A DNA stretch of 64,000 nt from Solibacteraceae bacterium. Lineage in GTDB: Bacteria; Acidobacteriota; Terriglobia; Bryobacterales; Bryobacteraceae. The position numbers and the translations under genes were made by a program. Position 1 is the first letter of the stretch. Each line of letters begins with the position of its first letter. Of the stretch, positions 59,157 through 64,000 are shown piece after piece. The notes beneath the pieces are model-generated. The model was not told where the DNA came from. It ran no database searches and saw only the letters and a program-made list of their open reading frames with translations. The DNA lies in assembly GCA_026984795.1 (NCBI GenBank), contig JALSRK010000028.1, positions 1 to 64,000 on the forward strand, read 5' to 3'.

Positions 59157-60038
59157 TCACACCCGGCTTGCCAGCCACTCGATCGCCCCGGGGCTCGCGT
59201 GCCAGGCGGTAGCGTTCTCGACGACGTAGATCACCGCCTCCTCCTCCTTTCCCGGGCTGTAGGAGTCCGGTATCGTCCGCGGCATCTTCCGCCGCCCGAG
59301 CAGATATGCGGGAACGTACCAGTTTGCGTCCAACGCTTTTTCGAGCGACCGCGCCGCGGCCGGCGAATCGCCATGCCGGCGGAAATCGAGCAGCGCCCGC
59401 GAATACGCCCAGATCGCCAGACAATCCTCTTCATACTGCCGGTAGAGCCTCTCCGCGTCGTCGTCCCGGCCCATCTCGATCAAGCACGGCATCAGCAGAT
59501 ACCGGATGCCCTGGTTGTCGTTGGGGTTCAGCCGCAGCAGGTCCCAGTAGTGCTCTACCGCCTTTTCCCGCCGCCCGGCCTCCCACAACCGCATCGCCAG
59601 CCCTTTGCGCGCCCGCATGTAGGGCCGCGTCTCGAAAATCCCCCAGAAGTGGCCTGCGTAGTCCGCGAACACCCGCTCGCCCAGCGTGCGCTCGGCCGCC
59701 TCCAAGGCCTTCTGGTAGAGATCGAGGGCCTCGGCCGGGGATCGCGCCGCCTTTTCGGCCAGCAGGCTGTAGGCGTCGGCGCAGTCCGGGCAGACCTCGA
59801 GGGCTTGCCTGGCCAACGCCACCGCCTGCCTTCGCGTCGGGGCCATCCAGGCCTCGTAGATGATCTCCTGGGCTTCGTCGAGCGGCTTCTTCTCGGGCAA
59901 CGCGTCACTTCCCACGTGTTCGAGGAAGGCCTCCATCGACCGCCGCGCCATCTCCAGCTCCGGCGGCGGCGCGGACGCCTTGGGCTTGGCTTTCCGTTTC
60001 GCCACCCGTGGCTTCTTCGCCGGTTTCTTCTTTTTCAT
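59157..60038 (-). CDS. TPR-repeat protein with Lys-rich N-terminus
   Basis: A 293-residue protein that opens with a very basic tail (KKKKPAKKPRVAKRKAKPKA), then an alpha-solenoid. TPR units can be seen at AVALARQALEVCPDCADAYSLL, EALDLYQKALEAAERTLGE, EKAVEHYWDLLRLNPNDNQGI and AARSLEKALDANWYVPAYLL. The layout, including RPYMRARKGLAMRLWEAGR, resembles ST7-like helical proteins often found near SEC-C or DNA-binding genes, but assignment is loose. The Lys tail could bind nucleic acid or acidic membranes. It is upstream of a 190-base gap and the Rhs gene, same strand. The gene behind its promoter, 60039-60741, is discussed separately. Confidence 0.72.
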   Translation of the reverse strand: MKKKKPAKKPRVAKRKAKPKASAPPPELEMARRSMEAFLEHVGSDALPEKKPLDEAQEIIYEAWMAPTRRQAVALARQALEVCPDCADAYSLLAEKAARSPAEALDLYQKALEAAERTLGERVFADYAGHFWGIFETRPYMRARKGLAMRLWEAGRREKAVEHYWDLLRLNPNDNQGIRYLLMPCLIEMGRDDDAERLYRQYEEDCLAIWAYSRALLDFRRHGDSPAAARSLEKALDANWYVPAYLLGRRKMPRTIPDSYSPGKEEEAVIYVVENATAWHASPGAIEWLASRV

Positions 60039-60741
60039 TGCGTTCCTTTGGATGTTCTCGAGCCCGATCGCAGCGGGCGCTTCGCCGCGGCGTCTGCACC
60101 CTTGCCCGCCCGATGCGTTCCGGCTGCCCCGCCCGGCATTACTGGCAGGCTAACACGCCATGCCTGAGCGAGGTCGGCAAGCCGGTCTGCTGCTGGCACG
60201 ACCCTGATCCGCACCTGGATTCCTCCATCCATCGCCGCCGGCGTGGTCGGCCAGCGCGCGGCGCGGGGGGATCCTTGGCAGCCTGCGGTCGTCCGGCGTC
60301 AGGTCAGGCCCGCTACAGACAGGCCATCGCCGCTCCTCGACAAGCGCGCATCCCGGAATCGGCTGGCGGCGCGATCTCGGATTCCTACCGATCCGTTGGA
60401 CCGCATTACGCGCGAATCGGCCTGGAGCTGTCAACGGACTGCAGCGCCCTTTTACCATTCTTCTTCAGGGTGTCAACGAGGTTCATTATTGTCGACAAGC
60501 GGGCACGCGAGAGATCTTGGAAGGTTCTCGGCGGCGGCGAAGCCTCTGGCCGCCACGCAGGCGTGAACCTCACCGCCGTGACTGATTTCGTGGCGATCTG
60601 AGGCAACGGTGGTGGGTGCTGCGACACGGGCCAGCCGGTCGAGGTACTCGCCGGCACGCGTGTGAGCCCCGGAACGAGCATCGTCTTGCCATCCACGCCG
60701 AAGCGCGTGGACGCCCCAACCGCGGCGCGGAGACAGCGCCC
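60039..60741. other. 703-base region without a convincing gene
   Basis: Reading frames here are short or lack any recognisable family. The longest candidate is a minus-strand frame of 96 codons (60406-60696) whose translation is Pro/Ser/Thr-rich and gives no familiar motif. The sequence from about 60430 to 60600 has a lower GC content than its neighbours and looks like a remnant of something older or transferred. An inverted repeat CAGGC/GCCTG lies at about 60147-60167. I see no terminal repeats of an insertion sequence and no tRNA. Confidence 0.4.
60449..60476 (-). promoter_or_regulatory. Sigma-70-like promoter candidate, minus strand
   Basis: On the minus strand TTGACA (60476-60471), a 16-base spacer and TAAAAG (60454-60449). 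It points toward the TPR gene at 60038, with a leader of about 400 bases, so it could instead drive an unannotated transcript in this region. Confidence 0.35.
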
Positions 60742-61590
60742 TTATTTCCCCCTTTTCTTATGCTTTTTCTTGCCGCCGGCGCTCACGGCAGGCGTGCCCT
60801 CAGGCCACCAACCGAAATCCCAGACCATGATGTTCGCCTCACCGGGGGAAAACTCAGCTACAGCGTACTCGCCAGGTTCCAGAGGCTCTTTCGGCCAGAG
60901 CTTGTACAAGTAGTTATCCACCTGCCACTTGAAAACCGGGACGTCCTTGTGCTCCTCGAAAATGACGTTCGTTACCGGCGCCACGTGCCAGGTTTCCACG
61001 ATGCGGTAGCCTTTCCCAGGTTTTGGCGTGAGGCGGATAATGCCGAAGCGCTCCAATTGGTGGAGGCGGATATAGAACTCCGGAGTCGCCGACTGGACGC
61101 GAACTTCGGCGTATGGTCCCTCCACGACTACGGTGCGTTTCCCGGCGATCATCGGAACCGGGGTGATCACTTTGAGGATCTCCTTCTTCTTGTCAGTGAG
61201 GGCTTTCAGCTCGGCTCGGGGCAAGCGCAGCATGCGCTCTTCAGTGACCAGATAGACGCCTTTTTCGTCCGGCACGCTTGCCGCTTCGGCCCGCATGGCT
61301 CTTTCCGCCGCCTCTTCGCGCTGCCACTCTTGCGTCTCCTGCTTTCGCCGCTGCTCTTCTTCAGCGGCCTCCCGGCGAGTGCGCTCCAGATCGACGAGAT
61401 CCAGCGGGATTTCTTCCCACTGGCTGCGCTCGATGCTGTAGAAGCGGACACGGTCGGCCAGCACTTCGTACTCGCGGACCAGATGGTAGTTGCCGTCAGT
61501 GAGGTAAAGCTTGATACGGGCGGCCGGGACCGAGACCGCCAGGAGCAAAATGAGGATGATGAGGCGGAGCACTCGCACCCCTGGTTTCAT
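60742..61590 (-). CDS. Exported protein with central coiled coil, unknown function
   Basis: A 282-residue protein. The signal segment (VLRLIILILLLAVSVPAA) is followed by a small beta domain (RIKLYLTDGNYHLVREYEV, DRVRFYSIERSQWEEIP), a highly charged coiled coil at about 70-105 (RREAAEEEQRRKQETQEW) and a beta-rich C-terminal region ending in a Lys tail (GGKKKHKKRGK). The first 60 residues recall short modules that read promoter or metal signals in Acidobacteria, but I cannot name a family. The start has no Shine-Dalgarno; it lies one base after the stop of a possible 47-codon upstream frame, so translation may be coupled. Confidence 0.72.
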   Translation of the reverse strand: MKPGVRVLRLIILILLLAVSVPAARIKLYLTDGNYHLVREYEVLADRVRFYSIERSQWEEIPLDLVDLERTRREAAEEEQRRKQETQEWQREEAAERAMRAEAASVPDEKGVYLVTEERMLRLPRAELKALTDKKKEILKVITPVPMIAGKRTVVVEGPYAEVRVQSATPEFYIRLHQLERFGIIRLTPKPGKGYRIVETWHVAPVTNVIFEEHKDVPVFKWQVDNYLYKLWPKEPLEPGEYAVAEFSPGEANIMVWDFGWWPEGTPAVSAGGKKKHKKRGK

Positions 61591-61591
61591 T

Positions 61592-61735
61592 CTACCGCTG
61601 AGCCGCCGGAGCCACGCCCTGTGAGGCGATGAGCCGGTCGGCGGCCGGCGCCCGGGCCGCGAAGATCAGCGCCACCCGGCGCCTGCGGGCTGTCCCCAGT
61701 CGGTTTTTCATGCGCTCTTCAGGTTCTCTGGCCAT
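61592..61735 (-). CDS. Possible small basic protein upstream of the coiled-coil gene
   Basis: A 47-codon frame whose TAG ends one base before the ATG of the next minus-strand gene. The product would be basic and partly amphipathic (RLGTARRRRVALIFAARAP, then ADRLIASQGVAP). Position suggests a coupling leader, but there is no ribosome site of note and no family match, so it may be chance. Confidence 0.2.
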   Translation of the reverse strand: MAREPEERMKNRLGTARRRRVALIFAARAPAADRLIASQGVAPAAQR

Positions 61736-61891
61736 AATGTTAGCGCGGTAGTGGGATGGCGTATCCTGATGCGGCCAGCCCACCGGGATGGCGCCGGGAG
61801 ACTTCGGCGGCTCGTCGCCTGACTGCGGGATCGCACCGGGGAAGAGAGACGGGTGTTCCCAGCCGTCCCAATGGTTCGTGGCAGGTGTGAA

Positions 61892-62935
61892 ATGAAGAGA
61901 TTCCAAACGGCGCCCGTCAGCCTGTTCCTCGCCCTCGCCGCCCTGCTCATGTTCAGTAGCTGCACCCAGCGGCCGAAGCAGGCGGCCGAAGTAGTGGTCT
62001 ATTCCTCGGTGGACGACGTCTACGCCCGTCCCATCGCGGAGCAATTCCAGAAGGAGACCGGCATCGAGGTGCGCTTCGTTCCCGACACGGAAGAGACGAA
62101 GAGCACCGGGCTGGTGAACCGCCTGATTGCCGAGAGGGAGCGGCCCCAGGCCGACGTCTTCTGGAGCGGCGATCCGGTGCGGGCGGCGTTGCTGAAACTC
62201 AAAGGCGTCACGGCCCCCTACCAATCGCCCAACGCCGAGGGGCTGCCGCGGCAGTACAGCGATCCGGAGTGGCACTGGACGGGTTTCTCGGCGCGGGCGC
62301 GGGTGTTGGTCTACAACACGAATCTCGTGGCGCCGGACGAAAGGCCCTCCTCCATCATGGATCTGCTCGACGAGCGCTTCCGCGGCCAGGCATGTATCGC
62401 CAACCCGCTGTTCGGCACTACCTCGATGCACGCCGCGGCTCTGTTCCAGGTGCTGGGGGAAGCGCGAGCCAAGGAGTTCTTCGAAAAGTTCATCGCCAAC
62501 GGCGGGACCATCGTTTCCTCGAACGGCGAGGTGCGGAGGCGGGTGGCCGCGGGCGACTTCGCGGTCGGCATCACCGATACCGACGACGCCCACGTAGCCC
62601 TACAGGAGGGCAAACCGGTTGGGGTGGTCTTTCCGGACGCCGGCGGCATGGGTACGCTGGTGATTCCCAATGCCGTGATGCTCATCCGCGGCGCTCCACA
62701 CCCGGAAGCAGGCAAGAAGTTCATCGACTATCTGTTGAGGCCGGAGACGGAACTGGCCCTGGCCGAGAGCATCGCGGCCCAGATTCCGCTGCGGCCGGGC
62801 GTGAAGCCTCCCGAAGGGGGCTACAGCTTGGACGAGATCACCCCGATGAAGGTGGACTACGTGCTCCTGGCCAAGGAACTGGAGAAACTCAGCCGGGGTT
62901 TTCTGAAAGAATGGGTTGACGCCAACCTGAAATGA
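61892..62935 (+). CDS. Fe(III) ABC transporter substrate-binding lipoprotein (FbpA/FutA-like)
   Basis: A 347-residue periplasmic-binding lipoprotein. The signal ends in LMFSSC with C24 lipidated. The type II binding fold opens with AEVVVYSSVDDVYARPIAEQF, continues with PQADVFWSGDPVRAALLK and ends with a hinge region that contains VGVVFPDAGGMGTLVIPNA, characteristic of iron-binding proteins of the extracellular-1 family. Tyr residues of the iron site cannot be fixed without alignment. An AGGTG site is 4 bases before the ATG. The gene overlaps the permease gene by 4 bases (ATGA). Another anion- or polyamine-type ligand is possible. Confidence 0.88.
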   Translation: MKRFQTAPVSLFLALAALLMFSSCTQRPKQAAEVVVYSSVDDVYARPIAEQFQKETGIEVRFVPDTEETKSTGLVNRLIAERERPQADVFWSGDPVRAALLKLKGVTAPYQSPNAEGLPRQYSDPEWHWTGFSARARVLVYNTNLVAPDERPSSIMDLLDERFRGQACIANPLFGTTSMHAAALFQVLGEARAKEFFEKFIANGGTIVSSNGEVRRRVAAGDFAVGITDTDDAHVALQEGKPVGVVFPDAGGMGTLVIPNAVMLIRGAPHPEAGKKFIDYLLRPETELALAESIAAQIPLRPGVKPPEGGYSLDEITPMKVDYVLLAKELEKLSRGFLKEWVDANLK

Positions 62936-64000
62936 TTTCCAGCGGGGTGCTCGAGCGGCCGGGGGTGTGGAGGGCTGGGGGAATCGGCCTGGCGCTGGTT
63001 CTGGCCGCCGCTCCTTCGATGGCGCTCGTGGCGTTGCTGCCCGGCGGCGGCGTCGAGCTCCGGCAACTCGCCGGGCCGGGCTTCCTGACCGCCCTGGGCC
63101 GTAGCTTTCTGGTGGCCGCCGCGGCGGCGCTGGTTTCGTTGGGAGCCGGGCTTCCGGCGGGTCTGGCGGCTGCTCTGTTCGAGTTTCCTCTTCGCCGGCC
63201 GCTGCTGGCGGCGCTGGCCCTGCCGCTGCTCGTCCCCTCGTTCTTGTGGGCCATCGGGCTCTCGATGTTGCGCATCGAGGCGGGGCTGCCCAAAGACGGG
63301 CTGCTTTCCGGCGCCACCGGATGCGTGATCGCCTTCGCCGCGCTGGGGATCCCCCTGGTGTGCTACACGAGTTACGCCGCCGCCCGCGGCATCTCGCGAA
63401 GCCAGGTGGACGCGGCCCGGCTGGCGGGTGGAGACCGGGCCGTGGTGCGATACGCCGCCGGGAGCACGCTGCCGGCGGCCGCCCTCGCAGCGCTGCTCGC
63501 CGGGGTGTTGGCGCTGGCCGATCCCGGGCCGGGGCAGATCCTCGGATACTCGGGCGTGGCCACCCAGATCCTGACCAGCTTCTCGGCGCTCTACGATTTC
63601 CGGCTTGCCGCCGCCCAGTGCCTGGCGCTGGGCGGGCTGGCGCTGGCGGTGATGGGACCAGCGGCATGGTGGGGAGCGAACAGGCTTTCCGAGCAACTGC
63701 TCGCCCGGGACGTCGAGCCCGCCGCGCCCCGCCGGAACGCCGTAGTCTCGATCGGCGGTCCGGCCCTGCTGGGCTCACTCGTTCTCACGCTGACCGTCCT
63801 TCCGCTGGCCGGGTTGCTGTGGCCTGTATGGCGCCGGCCGATGGTCCAGCGAGCGCTTCAGGATGTCGTCAGAACCGCCGGCGACACGGCGCTCTACGCC
63901 GGGCTGGCCGCACTGGTCTCCGTGATGTTGGCGGTGTTCCTGGCGGTGTGCGCCGGCCGGGACCCGCGATTGCGGCGGCTCCTGCTCACCGGGCTGCTCG
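62932..64000 (+). CDS. Fe(III)-type ABC transporter permease, truncated by window end
   Basis: An open frame from the ATG at 62932 to the end of the window (356 codons so far). It contains many membrane segments (GIGLALVLAAAPSMALVALL, SFLVAAAAALVSLGAG, LLAALALPLLVPSFLWAIGLS and more) and an EAA-like loop (QVDAARLAGGDRAVVRYAAG) that contacts the ATPase. A second half with another set of membrane segments begins near codon 265 (GGPALLGSLVLTLTVLPLAG), so the protein is the fused two-module type typical of FbpB/ThiP-like iron permeases. The ATPase gene is expected downstream. The start overlaps the lipoprotein stop. Confidence 0.85.
   Translation, partial: MISSGVLERPGVWRAGGIGLALVLAAAPSMALVALLPGGGVELRQLAGPGFLTALGRSFLVAAAAALVSLGAGLPAGLAAALFEFPLRRPLLAALALPLLVPSFLWAIGLSMLRIEAGLPKDGLLSGATGCVIAFAALGIPLVCYTSYAAARGISRSQVDAARLAGGDRAVVRYAAGSTLPAAALAALLAGVLALADPGPGQILGYSGVATQILTSFSALYDFRLAAAQCLALGGLALAVMGPAAWWGANRLSEQLLARDVEPAAPRRNAVVSIGGPALLGSLVLTLTVLPLAGLLWPVWRRPMVQRALQDVVRTAGDTALYAGLAALVSVMLAVFLAVCAGRDPRLRRLLLTGLL

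Noticed and set aside
60406-60696. A 96-codon minus-strand frame as a possible transposase remnant
   Set aside because: No catalytic motif, no terminal repeats and no recognisable family; noted only as an unexplained region.

Overview
The window is a GC-rich bacterial chromosome segment that most resembles Acidobacteria of the Bryobacterales/Solibacter group. Four gene types point there: an Oar-type TonB-dependent receptor with an N-terminal carboxypeptidase-regulatory domain, an OmpR-type winged helix fused to a membrane anchor and a TolB/PD40 beta-propeller, a C-terminal domain of the kind multiplied in Solibacter (TIGR03437-like), and proteins made mostly of carboxypeptidase-regulatory repeats. 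Placement rests on family recognition only. I saw no rRNA, tRNA, CRISPR array, prophage or intact insertion sequence.

Layout. 1-4612: the end of rtcB, a small ribbon-helix-helix-like gene, and a MacA-like adaptor with two MacB-like permeases but no ATPase. 4685-18547: a divergently transcribed membrane regulator and a six-gene cluster (TonB-dependent receptor, amidohydrolase, GH109-like TAT protein, GH42-like hydrolase, beta-helix protein, TAT-exported carbon-nitrogen hydrolase). Every cluster product carries an export signal, and the regulator/receptor intergenic region holds four copies of CCGCTGA. This is the best candidate for an undescribed system: a glycan or glycoside uptake and processing locus whose chemistry happens outside the cytoplasm. 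18573-31332: mostly housekeeping, with a CDF metal exporter, guaB, a lytic transglycosylase/amidase pair, mobA, an MlaF-like ATPase, and a minus-strand run M1 peptidase - acyltransferase - small membrane protein - coaD - aminotransferase - SH3 lipoprotein. 31352-46178: a PYROXD2-like oxidoreductase, an ATP/ADP-translocase-like carrier, a variant Nramp transporter, two tandem carboxypeptidase-regulatory proteins, glnE, kbl and an orphan Flp pilin behind a strongly structured leader. 46282-53407: a minus-strand run (RbsD/FucU-like, DsbA-like, M28 peptidase, unknown protein, LarA-like) and argS. 53472-64000: a large Rhs protein followed by a small YD-repeat/TIGR03437-like protein, a TPR protein, a 700-base region without a convincing gene, a coiled-coil secreted protein, and the start of an Fe(III) ABC importer that runs off the end.

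How the parts may work together. The regulator at 4685-6883 would sense a periplasmic ligand with its propeller and act at the repeats to control the receptor and hydrolase cluster. The transglycosylase and amidase (22944-23627, 21182-22936) form a cell-wall cleavage pair behind a good sigma-70-type promoter. mobA and the Nramp gene have a -10 hexamer placed exactly for leaderless transcripts. All functions are inferred from sequence features and family knowledge; no search was run.
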